64,000 bases of DNA. It comes from Parasponia andersonii. Its lineage: Eukaryota; Streptophyta; Magnoliopsida; Rosales; Cannabaceae. Positions 1-11,261 of the stretch are shown here, in pieces. The translations under genes were made by a program, and so were the position numbers. Positions within the stretch are counted from its first letter, which is position 1. Every line of letters begins with the position of its first letter. Where the stretch lies: positions 316,395 to 380,394 of the forward strand of contig JXTB01000119.1 in assembly GCA_002914805.1 (NCBI GenBank), written 5' to 3'. Below the pieces are notes generated by a model that ran no database searches, was not told the origin of the DNA, and saw only the letters and a list, made by a program, of their open reading frames with translations.

Positions 1-750
1 AAATTTTTGGCATCATTGTCGGAGATTTATTTTATTGCCAATATCATTTACAATTACTTTTAATTTAAATTTGAATTCTTATTTTTTTAATTCATTTATT
101 TTATTGTTTTTATTGTTTTTATTCTTAGACATTATCTATGGTTTATACAGAGGTCTAAGAGTTGTAAACTACTTCTTTTGTATCCTGAAATCGAATGAAT
201 TTGTAGAGCAAATCGTAAGGAGAAAAGGGAAGAAAAACGTGAAATTCTGAGACAATAAGAAAGTCGATTATTCAAGCTAATATCTTTGAGATCAAGTCGG
301 CTACCTTGCAAATGATTCAGACCTCAATGCAGTTTAGTGGGTTACCAACTCATGATCCCAATACCCACGTAGCTAATTTCTTGGAGATTTGCGACACTTT
401 AAAGTTCAATGGCGTTAGTGAAGACATCATTCGCTTGAGGTTGTTACCTTTTTCATTGAGAGATCACGCCAAGGATTGGTTGAATTCATTGCCTACTAAT
501 TCAATCATTAGTTAAGAAGACCTCGCCCAAAAGTTCTTTATGGAATTCTTTCCTCTAGCAAAAACTGCAAAAATGTGGATGAAAATTTCTAATTTTTCCT
601 AATATGAAGAAGAAATACTCTATGATACATAGGAGTATTACAGGTACTTACTGCGAAGATGTCCTCATCACAAACTACCCAAGTGGATGTAAGTTTAGAA
701 TTTTATAATAGGCTAGGTAGTGCTACATGAACTCTGATTGATGCTGCAGT
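1..750 (+). mobile_element. Ty3/gypsy retrotransposon remnant: leader and gag fragment
   Basis: The left edge holds a degenerate form of the leader common after plant gypsy 5' LTRs (TTGGCATCATTGTCGGAGAT, close to the usual TTGGCGCCGTTGCCGGGGA). At 306-515 an open stretch reads as a retrotransposon gag domain, with FSGLPTHDPNTHVANFLEIC, then LRLLPFSLRDHAKDWLNSLP. The same gag can be followed past the stop at 513-515 to about 750 (FFPLAKTAK, LLRRCPHHKLPKWM, then LIDAAV), interrupted by stops. The match is to Athila-like gag by recognition, not by search. Homology ends near 750, where the opposite-strand copia element begins. The piece is a pseudogene. The ORF at 35-250 is leader sequence and is not called as a gene. 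Confidence 0.75.
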
Positions 751-751
751 A

Positions 752-3700
752 GAGGTGCCTTCGTAGGAAAGACACAAGATAAGACGTATGATTTACTAAC
801 TTAAAGTTAACAGGAAGTGGGGTAGAAATCGACTTACAATCTTGCATATTGAAGCAGCGCAAGATTTTCTTCAAATAATTCTTCTAAGAAAGCTGAATCT
901 TCCTGTTGCCTCTGTCTCGGTGAATTTGCATTCCTAGAATCTTACTTGCTGGTCTCATGTCCTTCATGTCAAATTCTCTAGCTAACTGTGCCCTCAATTC
1001 TTGGATGCTGCCTTTGTTGGGGCCCACTACTAACATGTCATCCACGTACAACAATTAGATAATGAAGTCACTATCTTCATCAATCCTCCTAAAGTATGTA
1101 GAGCAGTTTGAAATGAGTCTGTTGTACCCAAGGCTTATGATGAAGGAATAAAATCTCTTATACCAACACCTCGACACCTGTTTGAGACTGTATAGAGATT
1201 TGTTCAACCTGCAAACTAAGTTCTCCTTAACTGTTTCAGCAAAATTTTCTGGTTAGAGTATATAAATCTCTTCTTCAAGTTCTCTATGAAGAAAAGCAGT
1301 TTTCACATCTAGCTGCTGTAGATATAGCTCAAACATAGCACACATCGCCAGAACCACTCTAGCTGTTGTCAGTCGAACTACATGTGAAAACATCTCATTG
1401 AAGTCAATACCTTCTTTCTCAGCATATCCTTTTACTACCAATCTCGCACCATAACACTCTACTTGATCATTGCTATCACACTTGATCTTATTGACCCATT
1501 TGTTTCCAATAGCCTTTCTTCTTTGTGGTAGCGAAACAAGATCCCATGTCTTGTTCTTATGAAGGGCTTTAGTCTCTTCTTGCATTGCTGTCATCCATAG
1601 GGATACATCCGAGCTTTTGATAGTCTCATGGAAAGTTGTTGGCTCTCCATCCTCTGTTCGATGACAGTATGCAATATTGCTTTCAGTGATATAATTTGAG
1701 TATCATGCCGGTGTTCTTCTTTTATGAGTTAACCGACGAATTTCAGAAGCCTCTTCCTCGACTGGTTCTTCTACTTCGTGCTCTGGTGCTACTTCAGAAG
1801 AATCTGAATCTTCAGTATTCTTTTCTATCTAAACTGTAGTAGTTTCTGGTCTGCTATCGTCTCCCTTCTCTTGCAGTTTATTCTCTGCAAATATCACATC
1901 TTTGTTGATGATAACCTTATGGGCAGTGGGATCCCATAAGCGATATCTCTTGACTGCCATCAGCATATCCCAAGAGTACACACGTTCTGGACTTTGAATC
2001 CAGTTTTGTGATTTCTTGAGCATTGTACATCACGTACACAGGATATCCAAACATATGTAAGCGAGAATAATAAGCTGGCTTACTAATCCATATCTCTATC
2101 GGTGTCTTCAGATCAATCACTGTTGATGGAGATCGATTGATCACATAACAAGAAGTTTTGACTGCTTTTGCCCAAAATATCTTGGGTAGACCTGCAGCTT
2201 TCAACATTGCTCTTATTTTTTCCAATAAGGTTCTGTTCATCCGCTCTGCCACTCTATTTTGTTGAAGAGTGTACGCCACTGTGAACTGCCTCTTGATACC
2301 TTCTTGTTGACAAAAGTTATCAAATTCATAGCTTGTATATTCTCCTCCATTGTCCATCCTTAAACACTTGATCTTTTCTCCAGATTCAAGCTCTATCCGT
2401 ACTTTGAATATTTTGAAGACTGAAAACACATATGCCTTCCTCTTGATAAGATACACCCAACATCTCCTGGAGTGATAAATAATAAAAGATACAAAGTATC
2501 TAGCTCCTCCTAGGGACATTACCGGTGCTTGTCAAATATCAGAGTGTACCAAGTCTAGAACTTTTTTACTTCTAGAACTGGATGTGCTAAACTTTAATCT
2601 ATGCTGCTTGCTTGTGACACAATGCTCACAAAAGAGTAAAGATACCTTTGTGAGACCAGGAAGCAACCTCCGTTNACGAGTTTTGCAACCAAGGTTATCT
2701 AATTGTCCCAAAGACAATAGATTTTTCTTCAGGCCCTTCACATGTCGCACCTCTTGAATAGTATGAATAGCACCATCGTACATCTTTATCTTAATAGTAC
2801 CAATCCCATCGATCTCCAAGGCATGATCATTACCCATGAATACAGATCCTCCAAGACAGGTTCATATGTGTGAAACCATTCTCTGTGAGAAGTCATGTGA
2901 CATGTTACTCCTGAATCCACTAACCAAACATCAGTGAGCTGCCATCTGTCCTTAAAAATTGTTATTGTTTCACTAAACAGGATTTCTCTATCATCTGAAG
3001 TATTTGCAATATTTCCCTGAGTATTTGATGACTCGGGGTCTTTCCCTCTGGAATCTCTATTCTTCTTGAGTTACTAATACTCCATTTTGATGTGCCCTTT
3101 CTTGCCACAGTGATAACACTTGACATTTTTCTTACTTCTTGACTTTGATCTACCATGACTCTGACTTTCACTGGGGCCATGTTCCATTGATCTCCCTCTC
3201 ATTGTCAAAGCTTTTACTTGCTGTGAACTTGCTAATCTGTTTTCCTTGTTCTTACACCAATTTTTTTCTTCGAGAATAGCAGCTGTAAGATCGTTGAAAA
3301 CTAGAGTTGTAGCATTGCTGGTCACATTTATGATGAGTTGATCATAAAAATCAGGTAAACTCTGAAGTAAGATTTCTGCACATTTATTATCCTCTATTTT
3401 GTGCTCCAATATTGTGAGCTATGAGGATAGAGTGTTGAGGGTATTTATGTGGTCAGTCACTGTTATTAATTCCGCCATCCAAAGGGTATAAAGCCTTTTC
3501 TTCAAGAAAATTTTGTTGTCAAGCGACTTGGCCTGATATAACTTTGTCAGTATATCCTATATCTCCTTGGCTTACTTCTTCTTCTCAATGCTCGATAGAA
3601 CTCCATCTGCTAGTGCCAAATGTAAGTTAGCGACAACATTGCTATCCATCTCGTCCCATATTTTATCATCAGTAATTTTAGTAGGCCTTTCCCCAATTGC

Positions 3701-3929
3701 TGCTAGGCAATTATCTTTTCTCAAGATTGCATTTATCTTCATTTTTCACAAAGAGAAATTGTTCCTATTAAACTTCTCAATATCGAATTTTACTGCCATT
3801 TTTGTTCACAACGATTTGTTCAGTTACCACTGTTTCACTATATGTGAACAGTACCGTATATATGAATAGTATCGTATGCATGAATAATCGTATATGTGAA
3901 TAGTACTCCAACCAATGGCTTTGATACCA
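752..3929 (-). mobile_element. Ty1/copia retrotransposon, decayed internal region (gag-integrase-RT), 3' end missing
   Basis: Reading the minus strand from a start near 3799, the domains come in copia order. A gag domain runs to about 3074 and ends in the zinc knuckle CYHCGKKGHIKMEY (last Cys replaced). A GAG-pre-integrase segment lies at 2532-2837 (HCVTSKQH). The integrase core is at 1917-2519 (MDNGGEYTSYEF, then NRVAERMNRTLLEKIRAML). Reverse transcriptase begins at 1253-1594 (WDLVSLPQ, QLDVKTAFLHRELEEEIYIL) and continues through the YVDDML box near 1030-1045 to about 780. Frames are broken by many stops and shifts, and base 2675 is N. A primer-binding site complementary to initiator Met-tRNA lies at 3917-3929 (minus strand TGGTATCAAAGCC), one base from the LTR. 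RNase H and the second LTR are absent: the element stops against gypsy gag near 750. Confidence 0.88.
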
Positions 3930-3930
3930 C

Positions 3931-4434
3931 TGTTAGGAGATCGGTTTTGTGGAAGCGATAACACACACAGCTAAAATACGAGTTGAAAAAATTTGGGTAA
4001 AATGAAGAAAATAAGGCACACAAAAGAATTAACGTGGTTCACTCAATTCTACATCCACGGATAAGGTTGTGAAAAATTTTTCTATGAAAAGGAGATTACA
4101 ACTCACTTCTCTCTAAATATAAGGAGAGAACAAATAAACTTCTCTCTCTCTTAAAATATGAGAAAATACTCTCTCTAAATAATTTAGGAGAAAACAAGTA
4201 AGACACTAAGAGGAATTCTTAAGCTTGAATTCTCTCTTAGAAAGGAAGAGGATTTAGAATGGGATGCAAAACAAGTGATGAAGCCCTTCATATTTATAAA
4301 ACTTGAAAGGTGGTGTGAACACCATCTTTTACTACTATTCCGACTGCCCTTTTTACTATTCCTATTGCGGTTGCCTTTTTTCACTGTTCCTATTGCGGCT
4401 GGTTGGTGAGCTGCAATTGTTGATTTGTTTAACA
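3931..4434 (-). repeat. Copia LTR (5' LTR of the element at 752-3929)
   Basis: The sequence begins TGTTAGGAG on the plus strand next to the primer-binding site and ends GTTTAACA at 4434, giving short inverted ends TGTTA...TAACA as expected of a copia LTR of about 504 bp. It contains AT-rich and CT-rich promoter-like sequence. The other LTR is not in the window, so element age cannot be estimated from LTR divergence. The base after 4434 starts a CT-rich stretch resembling a plant 5' UTR. Confidence 0.75.
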
Positions 4435-6900
4435 TCTCTCTCGGCCTCACGCTCTCTCATTCTCGTTATCTGATAGCTGGCTTTCGCTCCATCGATCTCG
4501 CTCTCTGGCTCTTGTAGTTTGAGGTAATTTTTAGGGTTTTCTTAATTTGGTTCTTGTGACTATTAATTTTGAATTGAATCCAAACACAACTTGATATTGG
4601 ACTCAAATCGAGAGCCAAATCTAGAAGCTAGGATAATTTTTGGAAAGCGATTGCGAATGTGTATTGTTTAGATTATGTAGATGTATATTTGTTTTAGAAT
4701 TTGTGTGCTGTTTTGATTGTGCAAACATATCATTGTTTCAGACATGTTTGCTGTTTGGATCACGCGAATGTGTTTCTGCAGTGCACAGATGTGTTTGTAT
4801 GCTGTGTTTTGAATTAATTTTTGTGGTCTATCGATTTTGGTTATGTATCCTGCTTGGATTAAGTTGATCTGTTTCTGTATTGTGTTTTTAATTAATTTTG
4901 TGGGCTAGTGTTTTTGATTGTGTATACTATTTTGAGTATGCTGAATAATCGGTAGTTCTATTTCATCCATAAGAAATTCATTCAATCGATTAAGGATATT
5001 TAAGGTTGATACTGCGAATAAGCAATTCAGATGTGTTTGAACGTACCCCTCTCATTCTAAATATTGCCTCCCACTTAATTAATAAATATGTTGATTTCTA
5101 TTAATAGTTTCAAATTATTTTTCTGATCCATTCTAATGATTCTCACTTCTCATAAATTTAAGCATGGTCTCACTTCATTTAAAGATTCCAAAGGATATGT
5201 GGGTATTGTATGAATTGGGAGGGGTTAGTAACTAATAATAGTACTTTAGGAAGACAGGAGCAGGATCCGAAGGGATATCCCACATATAAGATATTTGGTT
5301 AAATTTTTTTTTGGAATTGATGTGTCTGGAAAACGAAACAAAGTTAATTTAAATTTTAGGAGTTGCTTTGCTATACTTCTATTTTTTTTTTTTTTGTTTT
5401 TGTTTCTTTTAATGAAAAAAGGTTCGTTCAAAAAAAAAAAAAAACAATAAATAGTAGAAAACAATAGTGTATCCAAACAAACTTAGTGAGGTGTGATTTA
5501 GTAGAAGTGTAGAAAGAGAAAATAGAACGTGGTAATAAACTCTAAACTCACCCTTAAGCAAATGTGAATATTCAATTTGTGATTTTGTGATTTAGGATTT
5601 TTGTGTAGTATGTTATCATTTTTGTGGTTTGGTTACATGGTCAATATTTTAATTTTTTACAATATTTATAAATGAATGTTTATATATGTTGTATTGGAAT
5701 CTTGAATTAGGATGTAGTCTACCTAATGGGACTGGATCTGTACGTGTTTTGCTAATTCTGAGCACATGTTGTATTAATCCTCATTAGGAGAACATGTCGT
5801 CAAACTAGCAAAACTCGTAACGGGACTGGTCCTGGGACAGGGCCGCATCCGAAGCATGGAATCTTTTGCAATATATATATATATATATATATATAAAAAA
5901 ATATATATATATATATATATATGTTTGTATGTATGCCTGTATCTTAACTTTACTTTTTTAATTGTTGCAGAATTGCATTGTGGAAGTTGAGTTTGAAGCT
6001 TGCCTTTCCATTTTCCATGGACTTTGTTTTCTTCTTGGAAACTTTTAATCTTAGATTTTAATGTTTCTAATCTTTGTTAGTTTATTTTAGACTTTAATGT
6101 TTTCTGTTGTTTTAATTTTGTTTAGTCTTCTCTAGACTTTTATATTTGCATTTGTATTTTGATTGGGTTGTAACTTAATTTTTTTTTTTTTTTGAACTTT
6201 GAAGTTTGAATTTGAAATTTGTAATTTTCCGAACTGCGGAGATTTCACTTAACGTATCGCAAAATGCAAAGTAGAGATGCGGTCGGTTCTAGTACATTGT
6301 TTTAGATCGCACTGTCTCGACGACAAAACTAACCATGTGATTCTATATAATAGAAAAATGTTCAAAGCAGTGCGGTTGAAGAAATTTGGCATAAATGCTG
6401 TGAAAATAGAATCTCCATCTTCTTCTTTTCCTTTCTAATAACTAGCCACCTTTTTGTTTAGAGACTTTTGGCCAGCTGATTTGGGGAAGTTGCTTTCAGC
6501 GTTTATAAAGCTGAGCTTGTTATTTTGTAAACCACACTATAATTTTGTAAATTTAATTTAATTTCTCTACATTTTTTTTTCCCATAATTGCTCTTCACAC
6601 AGCACTGCCCCATATTCAGTTGAACATTTTTTTTTTCTTTTATTGTAATCTTGATTTTAGTAAAATAATGAGTTTGGCATCCGTGTGAAAAACATAAAAA
6701 TAAACAAACGAACTTGATCGTTAGAAATCCAATTTTCGGTCCCACATTAGTTTTGAATGTTTTAGTCGATTTAGTTTTTCCTTAAAATATACATCACTAG
6801 TTTCATCTTTGGAAAATTAAACTTTGGTTAAACTAACAACAATTTTACTATTCATTAGTTCATTTATAAATTCTTGGTTAAACTAAAAACAATTCTACTA
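4435..6900. other. Intergenic, no gene supported; contains an AT microsatellite
   Basis: 4435-4540 is CT-rich and followed by GAGGTAATTTTTAGGG, which could be the 5' UTR and first intron donor of a gene, but no coding exon could be joined to it. The rest is AT-rich. 5870-5922 is an interrupted (AT)n run. 5970-6060 has an acceptor-like TTGTTGCAG and a short open stretch that resembles no family. ORFs here are short and low-complexity. Confidence 0.5.
5870..5922. repeat. (AT)n microsatellite, interrupted by an A tract
   Basis: Two AT dinucleotide runs are separated by AAAAAA near 5895-5901. Likely length-polymorphic. Confidence 0.9.
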
Positions 6901-6917
6901 TTCATAGTTCATTTATA

Positions 6918-7800
6918 AATTCTTGAATTACTAGAGAAAATAATTTTGTTAATTGACTTGTCCATATAGAAAAAATAATTTCGTCAAATGACTTATCTGT
7001 ATCGAGACTTTTGACTAGTCTGGTGAAAATTGTTTTTAGTTTTTACAATGTTAAGTTTGTTGTTATTGAACAAATTTCAGCAAAACAATTTTGTAAATAT
7101 AATTTAACCACTTTACGTCTCTTTATCACAATAATTTTTGCTTATGGCACGAAAATTGAATTTTTAATATCACATCAATACTGAACAGTTTAGTTTTCTT
7201 ATCTTAGTTAATTTCGACTTTTCTTAAAGTGTCGATTGGTTAACCAAACCAAAATTGAACCCAACATTCGAAATTGAATTTTCGATGTCATATCAATATC
7301 GGGCGTCTTTCAATGTCGTATCAACACACATTGGATGTCTTGGTCAACTTCGGTTTCGGTGTAGTGATAAGAGTTTGAAACTCCACAGTTTTACTTTTTT
7401 TTTTTTTTTTTTAAATTACAATTGCTTTTGCTCACAACATTGAAAACCAAATTTTCAATGTCACATCAACGCCGAATATTTTAATTAATTTCGAAACTGA
7501 ATTTTCGATGTCAAATCATCACACACCGGATGTTTTGGTTAAAGAAAAAAATAATTGGAACCAGTCGCACTTCAAGAATTATTAAGGAAAAACAATTTCG
7601 TTAATCGACTAATCCGTATAGAAATAATAATTTTGTCAAATAGAAATAATAATTTTGTCAAATAATTTATCTATATAGAGACTTTTGACTAGCCGATTTG
7701 CTGAAAATTACTTTTAGTTTTTACAAGGTTAAGTTAGTTGTTATTGCACAAATTTCAGCACAATAATTCTGTAAATTTAATTTAATGTAATGGTCATACT
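6918..7800. repeat. Diverged direct repeat pair with internal short repeats
   Basis: About 6930-7110 and 7580-7785 are two diverged copies of one sequence. Both carry AATAATTT(C/T)GTCAAAT, then GAGACTTTTGACTAG, then TTTTTAGTTTTTACAA, then a segment near AACAATTTTGTAAAT. A third partial copy starts near 6460. The spacer holds several diverged copies of a unit around AATTTTCGATGTCA(C/T)ATCA (near 7150, 7270, 7445, 7500). The second long copy has a tandem duplication of AATAATTTTGTCAAAT. No transposase is present; non-autonomous transposon remains are the likely origin. Confidence 0.65.
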
Positions 7801-8680
7801 TTAATTATTATAAAAAGATATAGCTACCAGGGAAACCACGAAGTCTTAACCTAAAGACTCACAAAGACACATTGATCACTGTGCCATGCACTTCTTCTGT
7901 TATAATTTGGATATTTCTTTTATTCATTAGTTAAAAAACCAAACTCCAGTGTTTTTAGAACAAAATTGAACTAGTTTTGTCTCTATATATATAGAGGTTC
8001 CAATCTAATAGGTGTTGTTTTTTTTTACCTATTCATAGCTAATTTTATAAAAACCTTATCTTATGTAAGTGCTTATTCTTACCTTTGTATAGTCCTGGTA
8101 TGCAACATAATTATAATAAAAAGCTGGATATTATCTGTTTAGTCATATATGTTTTATCTTTTCAACATCTTAGAATTTTTTATCGTTTTTTATTCCTTAA
8201 ATGTGGATACTGGATAGTTGATAACATTAATTTGGAGGCATCTTATAGATCTTTGACCCTTCTTTTTTCTTTTCTTTCTTTTTTGGTTGACAACTTATGT
8301 GGTTTGTTGACAACAAAACTTATTACGAAGGGCTTTTCAATTTGGTTTTCAGGTCTATCCCAACTAAATCCCAATGGAAGTCCCAAAGGAAGTTGTAAGT
8401 ATGTTGTATGTTATATGTATATACTATTATTAGTATGTTGTATGTATATATAATTATGTTGTTAGTTACTTCTTTTCTTCTTTTTGATCACTCTGAGTCT
8501 GAGTATATGACTCCAGTGCTAGATCGAAAAAGATACAGGTACCTGACTTGTTTCTAAGATGCAATCGAATTGTTTAAGTTTTGAAACTATACATTTGCTA
8601 TTAATATTTATATTCGATCTTTCGGGACTGTGCTGGGTGCACGTTTTCTGTGACTGGTTAGAAGTACTGATGAGGAAAAA
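7801..8680. other. Intergenic, no supported gene
   Basis: AT-rich sequence. The 122-residue ORF at 8085-8453 is hydrophobic and low-complexity with no recognisable domain. It may include decayed upstream exons of the protease pseudogene that follows, but I could not identify them, including the exon that would hold the catalytic cysteine. Confidence 0.45.
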
Positions 8681-8689
8681 AATATGGGA

Positions 8690-9427
8690 GAGCTGAAAAT
8701 CTTTCTATGCAGCAACTTACTGACGTTTTTGACACATCTTTAGAAAGGTATAGGGTATGGCATTGACGAAGTTGCTGAGAACGTTAAAAAAAAAACGGAA
8801 TCATATCTGAATTCCAGTTTCCGTTTGTTGGTGACAAGAAACATGATGCACCACGGGTAATTTTATTATTATTATTTTTTTTCCTTCTTAATCTTCTCTC
8901 TGTTTTACATAGGATTCATTGCCAATGGCGTTTGTTGTCCGAATCATTGAGAAAGTACCACACGACAACTTCGATGCAATTAATGAAGTACTGCAATCTG
9001 AACCTTTGTATGTAACTGGCGCTTCCTTGTCGGGCTTTTTTCGGTTTAACGGTTCGGTATGTCTTCCTTCTTATTTTTTTCTTTTTTCATTATAATATGA
9101 GATAGTGAGATAAGATTGCTTTTAGTCGTATTTATTTTTAAATATTCACATGCAGGGAATATATGAGGCTGATCCAGTGGAAGTTGAAAGGTGGCTCAAT
9201 CTTGAAAAACTATACGGTCATGCTCTGCTACTTGTTGGGGTCACAGTAAGGAATGGAATTCCATGTTGGAAAGTGAAAACGAAGGATTTGGTCTTATTGA
9301 TATGCGCAAGTATCCAATTATTAATGCATGGAAACTAAACTTGAGCGAGCAACTGGTTTGGAAGTCGCTTGAGTGGCCTGCTGATGAGTCAAGCAGTTCA
9401 AACGATCCGACATGCACCATGTTCTAG
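8690..9427 (+). pseudogene. Papain-like (C1A) cysteine protease pseudogene, 3' half
   Basis: Three exon-like blocks read as the C-terminal half of a papain-family protease. About 8690-8856 gives AENLSMQQLTDVFDTS, an in-frame stop, then GYGIDEVAENVKK and, after a frameshift in an A run, EFQFPFVGDKKHDAPR. 8913-9056 gives KVPHDNFDAINEVLQSEPLY, matching the papain region between the active-site Cys and His. 9156-9427 gives GIYEADPVEVERWL, then YGHALLLVGVTVRNGIPCWK, with the catalytic-His region kept. The usual NSWG asparagine segment after WKVK is missing and the frame shifts there; the other frame continues GFGLIDMRKYPIINAWKLNL to a stop at 9425-9427. GT/AG splice sites at 8857/8912 and 9057/9155 are intact; the first intron would be only 56 bp. 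Two frame losses and a stop indicate a pseudogene. A partial second copy lies at 11016-11261. Confidence 0.75.
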
Positions 9428-9467
9428 TTAGACCGTAAAAAAACTCATCAACGCTGTAATTTTTTAG

Positions 9468-10336
9468 GTTGCAGCATAACATTTGTTTCGTTTTGGTTGA
9501 TATTCATGAAACTTAGTATTAATCAATCTGAACTTAGAATTCGAACCAAGAAATAGGTGTTAATGCAAACCTGCAGCTTCAAAAGATGAGTAGGCAGGAG
9601 AGTTGGTTTCATGTAGAGAAGGACCAGAGTAGTCTTAGTGTTATTGTCATTTTGAGAAGAGAAATTTGTTGAGACACCATGACAGCTAGCGCGTACATGC
9701 TCTCCTCGCTCTCATTCACAGCTACCACAATTTTGCTCCTTTTTCTCGATCGTCACCTTCTCTCCTTCCATGGCCATTATCTATAACCCGACTGAAAAAG
9801 TACTGCTGTTCTGAGGGAAATTTCTTGGCCTGAAGATGTTAATAACAATGAAATCAATACAGATCCAAATTTATAGGCGCGGTAGTCGGCTGTTTTTTTT
9901 CCTAGTTTCCAGTGTTGAGGCATGGACAACTTTGTATTAAATTGAATGTTAAGTCGCGTTCGAAAACTATAACCAGTTGCTTAGTTAACAACACAACATT
10001 TAATATATACTCAGTGTGAAAGCAATCTTCTTCTACCTATGAAGATTCGGCAAATGGCCGAATCGAAACAGAATAGCAGTATTTGGGCTGCTTTCATACC
10101 AATACAAAAGTACTTTAACCAGTTTTCAATCTATAGTACACCTTGGTCGACTTCTTTTTAGGAAGCCAATACAAAATATATAGGTTTTAAGTACGAACTT
10201 CAGCCACCAAACCAGTTGCAATCATGAGGCTCATCCTATTATCCATAGTACGATGAAGACATTTTTAAGAGTAGTCTTTTAACTTTTTTTTTAAAAAAAA
10301 AAAAATTAAACTGAACTTGTTATCCTAGCAAAATAA
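9468..10336 (-). pseudogene. Duplicated 5' end of a universal stress protein gene (exon 1 plus promoter), broken
   Basis: This block is a diverged copy of 32730-33483, in the same orientation as the intact universal stress protein gene there. Shared landmarks include GAGACACCATGACAG, CATGCTCTCCTCGCT, TCTCTCCTTCCATGGCCAT, TTGAGGCATGGA and GTGAAAGCAA. The exon 1 equivalent is at 9571-9777 (start MAMEGEK on the minus strand) and keeps its splice donor at 9570. Small insertions shift the frame twice, once before the conserved VVAV(D/N)ESEES segment and again after it. No exons 2-4 follow. The rest of the block is the counterpart of the intact gene's promoter. It is an incomplete segmental copy, not a functional gene. 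Confidence 0.85.
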
Positions 10337-11015
10337 CAGGGTTAGTGGCACAAATTTCTCTCAACTATCCAACTAGTTAGAATTTGGTCCGGAAGTTTTA
10401 ATTTTGGCAATTAAGCACTTTAATTCTTTAATTTTTTTGATTCCATGTAATTTGGTCCATGACATGTTGACAAAGGAAGGACTGTTAACAGAGGCAGCTC
10501 AATTGTTAGAGGACATCTTGTCCTCCTATCTTGTAATCTTTTTCTTTTTCTTTATTTCCCTCTTGAACAAGATAAATTGTACTTGTAACCTTCCTTTATC
10601 TCTGATACGGTATTTTTACTTTTCTATAAAATATATATAAACAAATAAAGATACCTGTTGTCACTCTTGATCCTTCCTCTTGCTGCCTTATGATAAAGTT
10701 TCTCCCGTGGAAGGGGAAATTGGGAATCAGAGATTGAGAAACAGGAAGAGGGATGTTTTTAATATACAAATGAAAAATTGTAGATGGTTAAAAAAAAAAA
10801 AAAAAAAAAGAAAGACCTCTCAAAAACACACAACCTTTCTTAATGGAAGTAAATGATTTTTCTTTTTCTAAAAGAGCTTTATTATTTATAGTCCATTTCT
10901 GTTCCCATTATTATATATATGTATAGGTTGACAGTAACGCATAAGTATATTAAAGTTAAAAAAAGAAAAAAAAAATAGTTTATTAAAACACAACACTTCT
11001 TAAAATTCCTTGCAG
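10337..11015. other. Intergenic spacer, no supported gene
   Basis: AT-rich with an A tract at about 10791-10809. The ORF at 10404-10640 has no recognisable domain. It separates the stress-protein fragment from the second protease fragment. Confidence 0.5.
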
Positions 11016-11261
11016 GAGATATATGTCGCTGATCCCGAGGAACTTGCAGAAGAGACTGAGCTGAAACACACTCTACTACTCGTCGGGATTGGTACACAGG
11101 AATGGAATTTGCTGGTGGAAAGTTAAAAACACATACATGACACAGACGGTGGGGTCATTAATGAAGGGCTTGCACTTGTTGAGATGGAGAGCTTTCCAGT
11201 TCTTGAAGCATACAAGTTGAGCTTGCATGAGGAGCAGGAGAACCGGAGAATGCTTCAATGA
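11016..11261 (+). pseudogene. Papain-like cysteine protease pseudogene fragment, last exon only
   Basis: After an acceptor-like CCTTGCAG at 11008-11015 the sequence reads EIYVADPEELAEETELKHTL then LLVGIG, colinear with the last exon of the fragment at 9156-9427 (GIYEADPVEVERWL, HALLLVGV). A frameshift follows; the shifted frame gives NGICWWKVKN, again like the first copy (NGIPCWKVK). After another shift it continues DTDGGVINEGLALVEMESFP to a TGA at 11259-11261. At least two frame breaks make it a pseudogene. The two copies share the unusual C-terminal pattern G-(L/F)-(A/G)-L-(V/I)-(E/D)-M, so they come from one diverged protease lineage duplicated locally. Confidence 0.65.
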
